NCBI GenBank assembly: GCA_947846985.1
Contig: CANTUZ010000008.1
Span: 43,046,817 to 43,110,816 of the forward strand
Direction of reading: 5' to 3'
DNA from: Fratercula arctica
Taxonomy: Eukaryota; Chordata; Aves; Charadriiformes; Alcidae
DNA: 64,000 nt
The translations under genes were made by a program, and so were the position numbers. The notes under the pieces were generated by a model that saw only the letters and a program-made list of their open reading frames with translations, searched no databases and was not told the origin of the DNA. Within the stretch, counting starts at the first letter, position 1. Each line of letters opens with the position of its first letter. This document shows positions 52,101-64,000 of this stretch, in pieces.

Positions 52101-55100
52101 CTCTTGTCACCTCTTAGCTGACCACAGAAGCTAGGAAGCTCTTGAGTCCGGAGCCTCCTGGGCTGTTGTGTCCTTTCAAGATTACAAGGTGATCCGCCAC
52201 CTGAAATGGTATATAAGGGAAAGATTTCCCTTCCTCTGCCTTATGGCAGTGCCTTTGGAATTTGTTTCCCATGCGAGCATTCCCTTCTCTAGCAATGTCA
52301 TAGTCATGGCTTTCAGAGCTGGAGCAGCCCGGTGAGTCCAGCTGGCTGGACCCACCCCCAGCTTTTGGCTGGCCTGTTGGTGAGTGGCGACGAGGAGCAG
52401 GGCTGGGTTGCCTTTTGAAAGGACTCTTCAAAAGACATGCCAGATGAAAGAAAAGCCATGTAAGCATGGATAGAAATTGTGACCATACCACTTCAGGAAA
52501 GCTCATGCAAAAACACCTTTCATCCACTTTAGTGCAGTATCTTAACCTTCAAAACCCAGAGAACTTGCATCTTCTTAAGAGAGTTCTGCTCAGAAAAGCA
52601 GAAATCCTCAGATTATCCCTACAGAATAAGAGGCAGTGAGGCTGTGTTTGATGAGGGAGAATAGAGTGCCCTTGTGTCACCCACATAAACCACATTCCTG
52701 CCAAGTGCTTGGTGGTTAGTTTTTGTGAAATCTCTGTTCTTGGAGAGAGTCAGTATTTGACTGGACAAGGCTCAGAGCAACGGGATGTAAAATTGAAGTT
52801 GTCCTTACTTTCAGAGGGCTGGATCAAATCACCTCCATGGATCCCTTCTAGCCTAACCTGTTGTAGGATTCTGTGATGGGGTAATGGGTAGCTTTGGTTT
52901 GGGCTGGGCTGGTTTTTTGTTTTACAAAAAGAAAGCTTTGTTTTACAAAAGAAGCTTTGTTACCAAGGTTTTAAGGCTGGAGAAGTTGAGGCATCCTGAG
53001 AAATGTGCACTAGGAAGCCAAGCTGCAGAAAAATGCACCTGTTGCTCCACGTACAGTTGTGAACATGGGATGGTACAGACCTCTGGAGAAGGTGTCTCAC
53101 TGTCCCATTCAGCACGGCTTTGGCATACCATTTATGAGTACAAGATAACATCCCACAAGCCTGCACCAGAAAAGATGCTTATTATCCTTTGAACTGGGCA
53201 GTAAAACTATGCCACCCCCTCTGTAACTTTTACCCCATGCCTGACTCGTTAAAATGACATCAGGTTTGTCACTAGAAACCATCAGGCTTCATCACTATAT
53301 GCAGGGGTAGGTTTCTGCTTCTCCCCTCTGTGTTTGACATCCTGCTTTGAGGGTGCTGGCTGACTGACTTCCCTGAGTCAACGCAAGATCTCAGAGCTCT
53401 TTATTACTGTAGATGGCAGGTTTGGGACTGGTCCAGATTAGGTCAAGAAATCTCCTCTTGTGGCAACCTGCTGTCCTTTGTGAAAGGACCGCATCACAGC
53501 TCAGCTCCCGGTGGACACGGAGGCATGTTCAGAACAGTCTAATGTGTTTCCCTGCTGGTGCTGTCAGCAAGGGGACTGCAGCGGAGCTAACACCGAGCGG
53601 TGCGTCCTCTCACCTTTGTCCGCTCTGTTCAGCATGAAGGGGAAGCTTTGTTTCACTACTGCTCTTCTCCCACCAGCAGAACTGTTTGCAATGGTAGTGC
53701 AAGTCTAAACTTGCAGGGAAGCTGAGGCACAGCTTTACTTCTCTTTGATCAACAGAATGGTCATATGGATGAGAGATTCTTTCAGCCTGCTGCAGTGCTT
53801 TAGCTCTTGAGCGAGAACTTTTCTGGTATCTCCAGCGATGCCTGCGCTGTTGAAAGCAATCATTGCTAAAGTTAGGGCCATCAGCACTACCCAACTTGTG
53901 CCAACAATTCATTTCTACTATGTACATTTAAGTCTGCTCCTCAGCCATGCTCAAAAGAAATCTCTAATGCAAAGTACCCCCCGGGCAACTGCATTTTGTA
54001 TCTCTCTCTCTATCTCTGCAAACATTGCCTCTCTATGCACGGGCCTGCCCTCCTCTGCTGGCCTTCCCTACTTTTGGGCTCACAGATAGCAACAGAGCAA
54101 GCAGCGGGCTGAAGGCAGCACTGCATTGCGCCTTTCTGATCAGCTTGGGAGTATGAATTCCGTCAGGAATGAGTTGAGAAAACTGGCTTTAGATTCAGTT
54201 TGTAAGGCCTTTAGGTTTTAAAGAAAAAGGGAAAATGAATGATTTGGGGAAGCAACTCATCCCTTCCATCCTTTAGTATGGGTCAGTGGTTTTTTGGAGT
54301 CTTTTCCAAAGATGCTTGGGCCTTGGAGGAAAGGTGAGAAATGTTTTTAAAGAGGAGAGACAAAGAAGTCAGAGGAAAACAATGCTGAGACATTAACTTT
54401 CTAAGAATCAATCCTAACAGTGGTCTTAGCGTGGTAGTTATGTAGATAATTAGGGTGGAATGATGGCAGTGGGAATAGAAGCTACTTACAAAGCAAAAAG
54501 TTGTGTATTAAAGCAGGTAAGTCAAGAGTGCAAGTTGTGCTCAGACAGCTATCAGGCCTATTAAAGTCTAGAAACTGTGCTAGGTGCTAAATAAATCAAG
54601 GATAGGCGCTTGACATTTGCTATCTGGAAGAGGCGGGTTCCCCTTTAAAGAAGGGCTTCATATCCACATCTTTATAGACTTGAGTGATGGCACCGTACAT
54701 CTGAACTCTCTCTGGAAATACTAACGCTGAGCTACTTAAAGAGGACAAGGTTATTAGCTTCAGCAGGAAATGGAAATTTGCCCTTAATATACATGTGGAA
54801 TTGAATTGTCTGTAGCACGAAGGTTTGGAGATTACCCATGCAAAATGAGAAAAGGATCTAAATTTAAAATTGTCCTCAGAACCATGGAAAGTAATTTTGC
54901 AGCATGCTTGCCCCCCTCACTTTACTACATCAAAATCTGCAGAGATTGGCTCTATTAATTTAGGCTTAAACGCAGGACCTGAGTCTTCTTAGAAATGGTT
55001 ACCGGTAAGGGGAGAAATAAGCTTTTCTCAGAGTGATGTAGGCCAGTAGCTTTCTTTGGTGCATGTCTGAGGATGCCTTCCAGATCAGAAGGGTGGTTCA

Positions 55101-58100
55101 ACTGTGGCAGACCTTTCAGACACAGACTTACTAGGACTCCTCAGTTACCTACTAAAAGCTTCAAGAGCTGGATGAATACAGGGCGGACAGAGGCAAAGGA
55201 CAGCAATTGATGTGACTTCTTAGTAGGGGAGTTGTTTCTGTAGCTGGCCAGCCCGTTGAAAACCTCCAGGGACGACCATTCAGCCTTTTCTAGCGTTCTG
55301 GGTAGCTGTTTATGTTTCAGATAAGGGCTGATCTTTTAAATTATATGCTGCAGAGGAGAGTCAAGCAGCCCTTTCTTTTCTAGGGTGCACCAGTCCCTGG
55401 TGTAGGACTTGGGACCTGTTCAGCAGCAGGAGATGATGTCCAGGGAGCTGTAACAACCTTGCTGGTGCTTCCCACTGGCAGAGAAGACAAAAATAAAACA
55501 AAACAAAACAATAGACGCAGGTAGGATGTCTTGAGGGTGATGCTTCTCAGCGTTGATGACGTGTCAAAATCCAATCCCAGCTAAGTGACCCAGCACTTTC
55601 CCTCTTGTCGTGAGAAAAAATAAATGAGATAGGGTAACAACTCAGCACTGCTCTGCCACAGGTACCATTTTGTTCAAAAATTATTGTGGTTTGTTTTTTT
55701 TTTTCCTCTCTGTTTAGCAACAGTCCTAGATTTAGGTGGGTTTGTCTAAGCCTCACCTTTTGCTCCTTGCTACTGAAATTGTATGTAACCCGTGTCTCCA
55801 GAGCTCTGCTGTCCTCCAGGACCTCCTGGGTCAGACACTGCTCTTTGTCTTGACCTGCAGTCCACTCGTGAGCAGCATCAGGTACAAGGAGGTCACAAAG
55901 CAGGAGAAGCTGTGGATGCTGCAGCTATGGGTTATGCCCCTGGATGTGCCTGAGAAGCCTGTCTAGAAGGCTTATGCCTTAGATGAGGCTGAGGGACATG
56001 GTTTTAGATTTGTCAAAACAGCCAGGGCACATAGCAGGAAGGGTAAACTTTTCTGGTGGGAGCAACCTTTGTGTTCCTTTTGCAGGCATTGCTTTGCTGT
56101 ATTTGCACCTGTACGATGTGTACGGAGACCCAGCCTACCTTCAGGTGGCCCATGAGTACGTGAAGAAGAGCCTGAGCTGTCTGACAAGACGATCCATCAC
56201 TTTCTTGTGTGGAGATGCCGGGCCCCTGGCAGTGGCGGCTGTCGTCTACCGCAAGCTGCAGAACCAGAAGCAGTCAGAAGACTGCATCACTCGGTAAAAC
56301 ACTTGGTTATGTCTTTGACCTAATGGTCCTCTTGCTCGTAGAGCTGGGCACTCTCCGCCAAGCCTGAATACATTTTCTTGCAGTCTTACGTGAGAGATAA
56401 TCTAGTAACTTAGCAAGGCAGTGCAAACTTGTTCTGCCCTGGGGAAAGAGCTCTCTTAAGGACAAACACGGCTGCCTGGCAGCCTGCAGGCTTGGGAGCA
56501 AGGATGTTGTTCCGCTGGTATTGCCATCTTAAAAATAATTCCGATAAACACAGGAAGAAAAAAATACCAAAATTAACAAAAAAAAAAACCAAACAACCAG
56601 AAGGTGAGGTTTGCTATTTTCTCAGAACCCTTAAATTTAGCTTTACAGCTATTTTGATGAAAAGGAGAAATGTGGCAGAATTATTAGATTTTGTCACTCA
56701 CTTCTACTTGCTATTTGTTATTTGACTTTGACTTAAACCTGAGATTGACGGCATCCCTTTCAACTGCTGAATGCAGCTGGTTATGATTCATTTATTTCTA
56801 TTTCCTGCCTTTCCTCAACTGTTTTCAAATGTATTTTTGTTGGGTACCTAAGAACAAGAAAAGGACAAACGAGCAGTCCTACAGTCAGACAGCATGTGGT
56901 AGAGGAAGGGAAAAAGTTAAGGAGATGCAGTTGCAAGCTTTGCTTGCTTAAGGGAGATCAGTTTTGAGAAGGTGAGAGACTGTAAACAGTTTCCATTTAC
57001 GCGTGGTCAGCACAAAGCCAAGACAAAACCCCTGACACTTCGTAGCAACACTGAGTGCCCTTAAACAGCCATAAGTAAGTGATGCATAATACCAATTAAA
57101 AATGCCATGGGTGGGAGTCAGAGGTGCCTGTATGGTTTGGACACCAAGTTCACACTCCCTTAACTAAGAATAGCTTCTGGTTAATGTGGATATGGTCAGT
57201 CTGAGGACAGAACTCTCTCTTTTTATTCTTGAAATAATCAGGGGTTTAGGTTTTGCTTGATACTGTGTCGAAGTGGTGAATCTCACTATGATTAATGTAT
57301 TTGCTAACAAAAAGGGAACTAGGTTGTCAAACAGTACTGGCCAGTTGTGGTCAACACATAAGCCCCAAGTTGTGAAAAATCCCTAATTTGTGTTTTCTTG
57401 CTGTAGCTCTCCCCTCCCTGTGTCCCTCCTGTTCTGCCTACAGTTTTGTGGCAGAATGGAAACCCATGATTAATTCTGCACTGCCATCTAATGGCATAAT
57501 AAAGGCAGAGCCTTGGAAATTGGTTTCTTCATACATCTGAGAGGAGGAGAAAAGAAAAATGTGGATTTCTCAAAGGAACAGTTATACTGTCCTTACTCTG
57601 CCACCAATTCCCAGAGCAGTTAGCCTGACCATGTTACCTCTAAAAAGAGAGTATTTCTTTGAGAAATAGCTCCTTTAATGGAAACTCTGAAGTGGGTTTT
57701 GAGTATGCTATTTAGTTGCAGAAGAGTTGCTAAGTTACGCAGTGCAAGTGCATAGAAAGTGCACTCTATTACAGCTGTGGAGAAGGGGTTCCTCTATTTT
57801 GTTCTCAGTCTTTTAAAGCACCTCATCTTTACAGAGCCCGAGGAGAGACTCCATCAGCCAGGTTTTACCTGCAGTGGAAGAGACAGAAACTTGCTTTTTC
57901 TTAGCTCCTTGCTCTTAGCCTAGATGAGTTCATGACCAACAAATGTGCTTTTATGCTCCAGAGAGACTTAACGTTTCAGGGCCGCCCATTTTCCAAGAGC
58001 CTGTGAAAATCTGAGCCGTGTTCCAGGAGTCCTCTTTTCCCTGCCATCTCCCACCAATTCAGAAAGTCAAAGGTTTGCTTTTAGAGGCAGTGGTATACAA

Positions 58101-61100
58101 AAATCCCATTTTGCTCTACAGCTGCTTTGCTTTTCCTCTGTCCAAAAAGTACTCATTTTTGACAGTTGAGGTAATAGGCTGATATGTGAGCAGGAGTGGC
58201 TCTTCCTTTCAGGGACCTCGATTTACACCCTCGCCCCTGAGAAATGCATTCTGCATGCAATTAGTCCAGCAGCACCCCAGGCATGTCTTGCCACACACAT
58301 GCCATGCAGCCCTGCCCCACATCTCAAAAACAACAGAAACCACTGGCAGGCTTCCTCCCTGATTATTCTGGCTGGGAAAGGAGCTAGAGGTAGAAGCAGT
58401 AATGGATAAGGAGCAAGAATAGTAGTTCCAGCTGCTCCTGATTTCCCCACGAAAAGACGATTTCCCACCCAGACCTCAGAAAACCCCCACTGTTTATCCA
58501 CCCATCCGTTCCTTCTATTGCACCTGACGCTTCCCTGACATCTCAGAGCTGAACACCATCACCAGCCGGCATCTCGTCTGGCCAGCCTGCTGCTGGGCAG
58601 AATCCATGTGTCAAAACTTTGCTTTTCTCCTTGGAAACCTTCCTCTTCATCTCCTTTCCTTGTATTTGGGGCCAGGGGACATGAGGAGGCAGCAGGGCTT
58701 TCCTTTCAGCCCATGCAGCTGAGAGCGGGACCCCTGCTTGGAGAGGGACTCCGAGTCTTGGATGTAAAGTCTGTCTCTTGGGTTTAATCTGTAAGAAATC
58801 TCCCCCATGGAGCAATGCACGTCTCAAGTGGTACATGAGGAGACGGGGCCAGTCCACCTTCAGTCACTGCTCTTTCCTTTCTCCTTCAATATCCCTGCTC
58901 ACTTTGAGTCCAGCGCCAAGGGAAAGCTTCCTGCTGTGGGGAGTCACAGCCCAGCATCCTCTCTCTGCTCTGAGGGTACTCTGGACATTTCGTTGCTTCT
59001 TTCCTTTGTGACACGTTGTTCTGCCCAGGAGCAAAGGCTGCCAAGGCACCTTTTCTGCTCCTCACGCTGGTGTGACAGGGAAGTCTTGCACTTACACAGC
59101 TCTCCTGGCTGGTTTCTTCACCCTCTCCCTGCTGCAGCCACAGCAGGAAGCAGCTGAGGGAACAGCTGTGAAGCCACTTATGCTGGTATTTTAAAAGTGA
59201 TGACATTTTTCAGATTGCTGTCTGATGCTGGGGTGAAAATAAAAATAAAGCCAAAACAAGTCACATCCCTGCTTGTGATGAGAGGCAAAACAAAGAGGCA
59301 TTGAGAGTGAATTGGGCTACAAAGCACCAGTGTGAAGAGCTGTCAGTCTCTGTTAGCGCTACAGGAATATCACCAACTTTGTAACGTGAGATTAGAAAAA
59401 TGGCAAAGAAAATACCTGACTCCAGCAGACTTCTCGCTCTGCGCTTGTGGGCTAAAGCCTGGTGCCAGCCGAGCTGTGCTCTGTGTGGGGTTGCACCACA
59501 GACAGCCCGCAGCTCTCACGCCCTGCTGAGCTGCCCACACTACTGGTCACCTCTCCCTAGAGAAGATTTCTTACATGTGCCTCGATGTTAAACAACATTT
59601 ACAGCTGCTTCTCCCCACTTCTTACCTAGATTTTTAGCTCGTGGAGGCACTTCTTTCCCTGCTAACGGTGTGCCCTGGCCACTTGCAGGCATGGAGAGAA
59701 AGGAGCTTTTCTATCAGGACTTCTGAGATTTTTCCACATACCATCAGTGCTAGTTTGACTTTCTAGCATTCCTGGAGCAGACAAATTAAACAGATACCAG
59801 TTTAGTTTGAAAATAGTCATTTTTGGCAGTGTGTGTGATGTGCCAACAGCATCACAGGGAGGTAATGGTGGGCAGCCTTTCCTGAGCAGTCAGCAACTTT
59901 ATGCTGACCGTTTCCTATATCCCAGGTTTCCCCACAAGTAGCTTTCCCGGAGCTGGTGCTCAAAACCAAGCACATAGCGCAACTGCATTGTAAAGAGCTG
60001 AGCAGACGAAAGCAATAACCCAAACAAAAAGCAGAGGGGAAAGAGGGATTCTGCTCCTTGCATAGCTGGAATGCTGAGACCCAGAGACTGGCCTGACATC
60101 TCCCAGGGCACGGGCAGCATGAAGGAAGAAACCATCTCACTGCTTGGTTGCGTGGCTTTGAGCGTCCTCTAATCTCCCCCATGTGATTTTTTTCTTTGTA
60201 GTTTGCTCCATCTGCACAAGCTTGACCCACGAGTGCCAGACGAACTGCTGTACGGGCGCATGGGCTATCTCTATGCACTGGTATTTGTGAACAAGCACTT
60301 CAGAGAGGAAAAGATCCCTCTAAGTCACATTCAGCAGGTACTGTGGCTTCTGCTGCCTTGTTAGCTGTCTCCTCCCCTGCAGCTTAACTTTGGGCAGGTA
60401 AAAATCAATGTTAGATGTAGACAACTCTGGCAACAAGGGAGAAACCACATCATGGTATCCCTGCTGCTCTTCTTCCAAACGGACAAAGCACCACACGCCC
60501 TCCCGCCATCCGTATAAATGCCTAGGCAGTACTGAATTGGCATACGCTTCACTCCCTCACCCACGCTCTTCCCACTGCTCTTTGGTTCTGTGTCAGGTTA
60601 CTCACAGTGCTGTGTCCAAGACAGCAGCATTTCCCTCACCTGCATCTGCTCCCATCTGCAGGTCTGTGACGCGGTTGTAGCCTCAGGAGAGAGCTTGGCC
60701 AAAAGGAGGAACTTCACGGCAAAGAGCCCGCTGATGTATGAGTGGTACCAGGAGTACTATGTAGGGGCTGCCCATGGTTTGGCTGGCATTTACTACTATC
60801 TCATGCAGGTAAGAGGCACTGGAGGGGAGGGGCCTTTAAGCAGCTCTTTCACGTTTCTTTGAACAAGGAGCAGCATTCAGTTCTATTCTGTTCCGTTCTA
60901 TTCTGTTCTATGATTTGAGTTGGTTCTTGGTGATGTCAAGCTGGGCAAGATCCCTTGTTTGATGGACTTACTCCTGTGTTTGGTCACATATCCCCACTTC
61001 TAAAGGTTTTCTCCAAGTCTGTGAGCTTGAATTTCCCACCTCCATGGAGATCTGTAGAGGAATGCAAGCCACTTTATACCACCAGTTTCACATAATGAAG

Positions 61101-64000
61101 CCCTGTAGGTCAGCTGGCTCTGAGCTTCCCTGGCTTGCGTTAATTGCTTATAAAGTATTCCCATTTGTTGGTATCTGTGGGCTTCCTGCATTTTTTGAGG
61201 TGGTTACTTGGAGCAATCTCAGATCATTACAGAGTGAGAATCTCTGCAAGAAAAGCACAAGAAAGAGACTGCGTTCATAGTAGGAAAGTGGGAAATGCCT
61301 TTGTTTCCAAATCAGGGCCTATATCTGACTGTGAAAGAAGTGGGACTTTTTCCTTTGATAAAGCAGCTAAGTTCTGCGGTGCCTGAAGTAGGCAGGGCAA
61401 GACAAGAGGGTGGGAGCTGCAGTGCCCCTTTGCTTTGATGCTGTCTTTCTCACAAATTTGCACAACTCACTGGAGCTCTGGGAGTATTCCCTTCCCCGGC
61501 TCTGAAATGAGGGTCATAATTCCCCTATGTGGGTCACTTTGTGTATAAATTCACAGTGCTTAAGCTCTTAGAAAAATAGCAGCAATAAATAACATTGCAT
61601 TTTCAAAGCATTAAGGGCACCCGCTGGGCAACGCAGATTATTTTAACATAGCAATGTTCATAGAAAGAGATGATATTTTTTATTAGACCCAACTCTCACA
61701 GCAGGTGGGAAAAAAAGCCACCAGGTTTCAAGTGCTTCGGCTTTCCTTCAGGACCTTCAAAGTTCAAGCCCATATACAGGATAAGGGGAGTTGCTGTGAA
61801 TATAACCCTCGTCTGTGACTCAGAGCGGAAAGGGCGGTTGGTGGTTTTTTAAGCAGAAGAAGATTTGGGAAGAGGAGGAGGTGAGGCGATTATTGCCCAG
61901 GCATACGGAACTGCTCGTTTGGAGCAGGGGAGACAGCAGTGTGCTGTGAGCCCAAATTTGCACCAAGTCCCCAAGCTTCTTCCTAAGCTGATGTTTTAAA
62001 TAATTTTAAGTGTAAGTCTCCCATAAAATACTGCGTGGGCTTCATGCTTCTCTGCCGTATGAAGTACAAGGAGCCTGGGTCAGCCAAGCATGATGCATAA
62101 AAAGCCTTGGGGGAAGCAAACAAGGGAAATTTGGAGAGGAGAACATTGGACTTTTATCTCTAATAGTTTTACAGCACAAGTATTGATTTTTAATTTTCAA
62201 GTCATCAACCTGGGAACAGTGTAATCCTTAGATGAGAGCGCTCATTGCAGTCTGCCATGGGAAATTAGAACTGCACAGATTTCATGTCGGGCAGTGCCAT
62301 TGGAAGAGGACACTGAAGCCACTCCCTTGCTTCTGTCTGAGGTCAGCAGTGAAGTCACCCCTTTGCAATTACCCAGAAACATCTGTGAAAATGCAGCATC
62401 ACAGCTTGCCAGCTGGCCCAGTAGCTCCGAGCTAGCTGAGACATTCTAGGTGCTAGGAATCATTCCTGGTATTCATCCTTAATATTGATTTTAGACAGTT
62501 TATCTCTTTGCTCCAGGTCTGGGTACCTGAAAATATTCCTACTCATCTTCAGGAAAAGCAGCAGCAAGCCCTCTTGCTTAGAGAGACGGGTGACACGTCA
62601 GCTCTTGTTTCTGAGGGGCAGCTTTTGTTTCTGAGGCTGCAAGGTATGACTGGAAGTAAGTCCCTGCCAAAGGGCAGAGCAGCCTGGGGCCAAGTGGGTA
62701 TTTGTGATGTGTGAAAGCCTGGACCAAAGAAATTACTTCATTTACAGGAGCAAGAGGGGACATGGCCATAGCTGGCTTTGTTTCCACCTTTCAGGCAGAT
62801 CTTGGGCTTCTTAGGGAGAGGCAGAAACGGTAATTCTCCCTGGTTTAACGCTTTCTCTTTCTTAGCCTGGCCTTGGAGTGAGCCAAGTAAAACTGCACAA
62901 CACAGTCAAACCCAGTGTGGACTACGTCTGCCAGCTCAAGTTCCCATCTGGCAATTACCCTCCATGCATCGATGACACCAGAGACCTACTCGTCCACTGG
63001 TGCCATGGGGCACCAGGTGTTATCTACATGCTTGTCCAGGCCTACAAGGTACCAGAAATCTAGCAAAAACCCTTTGGGGACCCCTAAATGTGGAATTTCA
63101 TCATGGAGAAGACTCTGTGGAGTCCTTCCCCCTGCCTGAGAGTAGGATGGCTTGTTACAATGCAATCACCTCATAGAGACCACTGACCGAAACAGAAATT
63201 AGCCTTTTAAAAAATTACTTCTGAAAATACCCGTCAGCTGTGTGGGGTATCCTGCTGCAGGTGACTGATGGTGACAACTAGTCGCGTGTGAAGTAATGGT
63301 CATACAGCCCCATTCATCATATCAAAACTGTTCTCCTTCAGAGTAGACAGCAAAGTCACGGTGTTAAGACTTCAACAGGAGAGAAACTAATTAACCCAAG
63401 CCTCCCCACTCACACAGGGATGCGCTTTCTGCGGAGGAAATTGCCTTGGCAGGAGGGAATATTTCTTGTCTCTGCAGGTCTTTGGGGAACAGCAATACCT
63501 CAACGATGCCCTGCAGTGTGCAGAAGTGATCTGGCAGCATGGCCTACTGAAGAAAGGCTATGGGCTGTGCCATGGGACAGCTGGCAACGCCTACGGCTTC
63601 CTAGCACTGTACAACCTCACTCAGAACATGAAGTACCTCTACAGGGCCTGCAAGGTGAGAGCCTGTGGAAGGAAGGGAGAGGGGATTATGCACTTCTGCC
63701 TTTTATGTCGCCACCTTTGCCTTTGAAACCTAATTTCTAGTGTGGGAGAGATGCAGCTAGATCTGAGCGGAGTAGTCCTTCAGCAGTGTCACTTGTCTGA
63801 CAGCCTGTACAGAAGGAATGTCCTGCAGAAGCCTTGCTCTGCAAGGGATAATGTGAGGATGAGGGTGGTATTTTTTTAAGATCTATCTTTAACAAAATTT
63901 GAACGCCTTTTATTCCTCTTTTCTCAGTTTGCAGAGTGGTGTTTAAGCTATGGTCAACATGGGTGCCGGACTCCAGACACGCCATTCTCTCTCTTTGAAG
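48920..64000 (+). CDS. LANCL1: LANCL1 gene span, coding exons 1-8 (C-terminus beyond window); LanC-like protein 1
   Basis: LANCL1 is the eukaryotic homologue of bacterial lanthionine cyclases. It is a mainly cytosolic, zinc-containing, glutathione-binding protein with a double seven-helix toroid, reported to add glutathione to dehydroamino acids in damaged proteins. Eight exons (listed below) join in frame to 375 codons. Human LANCL1 has 399, so about 25 C-terminal residues are missing at the edge. The zinc ligands are present: Cys277 in HWCHGAPG and Cys323-His324 in GLCHGTAGN, equal to human Cys276, Cys322 and His323. Identity with mammalian LANCL1 is high throughout (for example EWYQEYYVGAAHGLAGIYYY). 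LANCL2 is unlikely because there is no N-terminal extension. The span includes introns. Confidence 0.97.
49004..49281 (+). other. LANCL1: LANCL1 intron 1
   Basis: A 278-base GC-rich intron continuing the CpG island. Ends are gtgagt and ccgtag. Confidence 0.93.
49282..49399 (+). CDS. LANCL1: LANCL1 coding exon 2
   Basis: The acceptor is ccgtag|CTG and the donor G|gtaggg. It encodes residues 29-67 plus one base of Gly68 (LTPEFTQRLNNKIRELLQQM, then ERGLKSADPQDCTAYTGWA). It forms the first helices of the toroid. Confidence 0.96.
49400..56085 (+). other. LANCL1: LANCL1 intron 2
   Basis: A 6.7 kb intron. It contains a T18 run (50306-50323), a CR1 3' end (52805-52878) and an AAAAC-rich run near 55489-55511. 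No further exon recognised. Confidence 0.88.
52805..52878 (+). mobile_element. CR1 LINE 3'-end fragment, short
   Basis: It contains GGGCTGGATCAAATCACCTC, ATGGATCCCTTCTAGCCTAA and GTAGGATTCTGTGATGG. This fits a diverged CR1 3' terminus in plus orientation (AGATCACCTCCAGAGGTCCC-type consensus). Only about 70 bases, so moderate confidence. Confidence 0.65.
56086..56293 (+). CDS. LANCL1: LANCL1 coding exon 3
   Basis: The acceptor is ttgcag|GC and the donor CG|gtaaaa. It completes Gly68, encodes residues 69-136 and starts Arg137 (IALLYLHLYDVYGDPAYLQV ... SITFLCGDAGPLAVAAVVYR ... SEDCIT). FLCGDAGPLA is one of the GxxG-type repeats of the LanC fold. Confidence 0.97.
56294..60201 (+). other. LANCL1: LANCL1 intron 3
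   Basis: A 3.9 kb intron with GT-AG ends. No exon or mobile element recognised. Confidence 0.88.
60202..60337 (+). CDS. LANCL1: LANCL1 coding exon 4
   Basis: The acceptor is tttgtag|T and the donor CAG|gtactg. It completes Arg137 and encodes residues 138-182 (LLHLHKLDPRVPDELLYGRM, then GYLYALVFVNKHFREEKIPL, then SHIQQ). LLYGRMGYLYAL is the second glycine-containing repeat (LYGRIGY in human). Confidence 0.96.
60338..60661 (+). other. LANCL1: LANCL1 intron 4
   Basis: A 324-base intron with GT-AG ends. No feature recognised. Confidence 0.92.
60662..60808 (+). CDS. LANCL1: LANCL1 coding exon 5
   Basis: The acceptor is ctgcag|GTC and the donor CAG|gtaaga. Forty-nine codons encode residues 183-231 (VCDAVVASGESLAKRRNFTA, then KSPLMYEWYQEYYVGAAHGL, then AGIYYYLMQ). 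The second half matches human LANCL1 exactly as far as I recall. AAHGLAG is another LanC-fold glycine repeat. Confidence 0.97.
60809..62865 (+). other. LANCL1: LANCL1 intron 5
   Basis: A 2.1 kb intron. A TTCTATTCTG-type short repeat lies at 60881-60911. About 61490-61585 has weak resemblance to a MIR core. Nothing else recognised. Confidence 0.88.
60881..60911 (+). repeat. TTCTATTCTG-type short tandem repeat
   Basis: About three imperfect ten-base units (TTCTATTCTG, TTCCG, TTCTATTCTG, TTCTATG). It could be a simple repeat or the isolated tail of a CR1 element. Confidence 0.8.
62866..63048 (+). CDS. LANCL1: LANCL1 coding exon 6 (first zinc ligand)
   Basis: The acceptor is tcttag|CCT and the donor AAG|gtacca. 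Sixty-one codons encode residues 232-292 (PGLGVSQVKLHNTVKPSVDY ... LLVHWCHGAPGVIYMLVQAY, then K). Cys277 in WCHGAPG is the first zinc ligand. Confidence 0.97.
63049..63477 (+). other. LANCL1: LANCL1 intron 6
   Basis: A 429-base intron with GT-AG ends. No feature recognised. Confidence 0.92.
63478..63654 (+). CDS. LANCL1: LANCL1 coding exon 7 (second and third zinc ligands)
   Basis: The acceptor is ctgcag|GTC and the donor AAG|gtgaga. Fifty-nine codons encode residues 293-351 (VFGEQQYLNDALQCAEVIWQ, then HGLLKKGYGLCHGTAGNAYG, then FLALYNLTQNMKYLYRACK). Cys323 and His324 in GLCHGTAGN complete the zinc site. Confidence 0.97.
63655..63927 (+). other. LANCL1: LANCL1 intron 7
   Basis: A 273-base intron with GT-AG ends. 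No feature recognised. Confidence 0.92.
63928..64000 (+). CDS. LANCL1: LANCL1 coding exon 8 (cut by the window edge)
   Basis: The acceptor is tctcag|TTT. Twenty-four codons plus one base encode residues 352-375 (FAEWCLSYGQHGCRTPDTPF, then SLFE) before the sequence ends. The remaining roughly 25 residues of the family C-terminus lie outside. Whether the exon ends exactly here or continues cannot be seen. Confidence 0.95.

Noticed and set aside
52114..52527. 137-codon minus-strand open frame in LANCL1 intron 2
   Set aside because: Composition and length are compatible with chance, no domain or family is recognised, and it lies inside an intron of a well-defined gene.

Overview
The window is vertebrate nuclear DNA, almost certainly from a bird. 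The evidence is two split genes with GT-AG introns, several 5'-truncated CR1 LINE fragments (the dominant avian retroposon, recognisable by the TTCCAACCT...ATTCTAT-type 3' end or its complement), an old MIR-like remnant, and compact introns. A crocodilian or turtle cannot be strictly excluded. No prokaryotic feature, CRISPR array, tRNA or rRNA gene was seen.

Two genes are present, head to head. On the minus strand, positions 27085 down to 1819 hold the first 13 coding exons of CPS1, mitochondrial carbamoyl-phosphate synthetase 1. They give 453 codons: the targeting peptide, the small-subunit-like N domain, the dead glutamine-amidotransferase domain and the first residues of the ATP-grasp synthetase half. 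The gene runs off the left edge in intron 13. On the plus strand, 48920 to the right edge holds eight coding exons of LANCL1 (LanC-like protein 1, a zinc and glutathione binding homologue of bacterial lanthionine cyclases). They give 375 codons of about 400, and the C-terminus lies beyond the edge. All internal exons join in frame, with lengths and phases matching the vertebrate orthologues.

The genes are separated by about 21.8 kb (27086-48919) with no recognisable protein-coding gene. This interval holds CR1 fragments, a 30-base poly-G tract, an AT-rich inverted repeat, a CA microsatellite and, just before LANCL1, about 0.95 kb of G/C-skewed minisatellite ending at a CpG-rich promoter. The divergent CPS1/LANCL1 order is the same as in mammals, where a second, distal CPS1 promoter sits next to LANCL1. 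A splice-acceptor-like site 22 bases before the CPS1 start codon here fits a similar arrangement.

The most interesting observation is in CPS1. Beyond the Cys-to-Ser change that defines ammonia-dependent CPS I, the other two amidotransferase triad positions are also replaced (His to Tyr, Glu to Asp), while the reading frame stays intact in what is probably a uricotelic animal. No wholly new multi-gene system was found.
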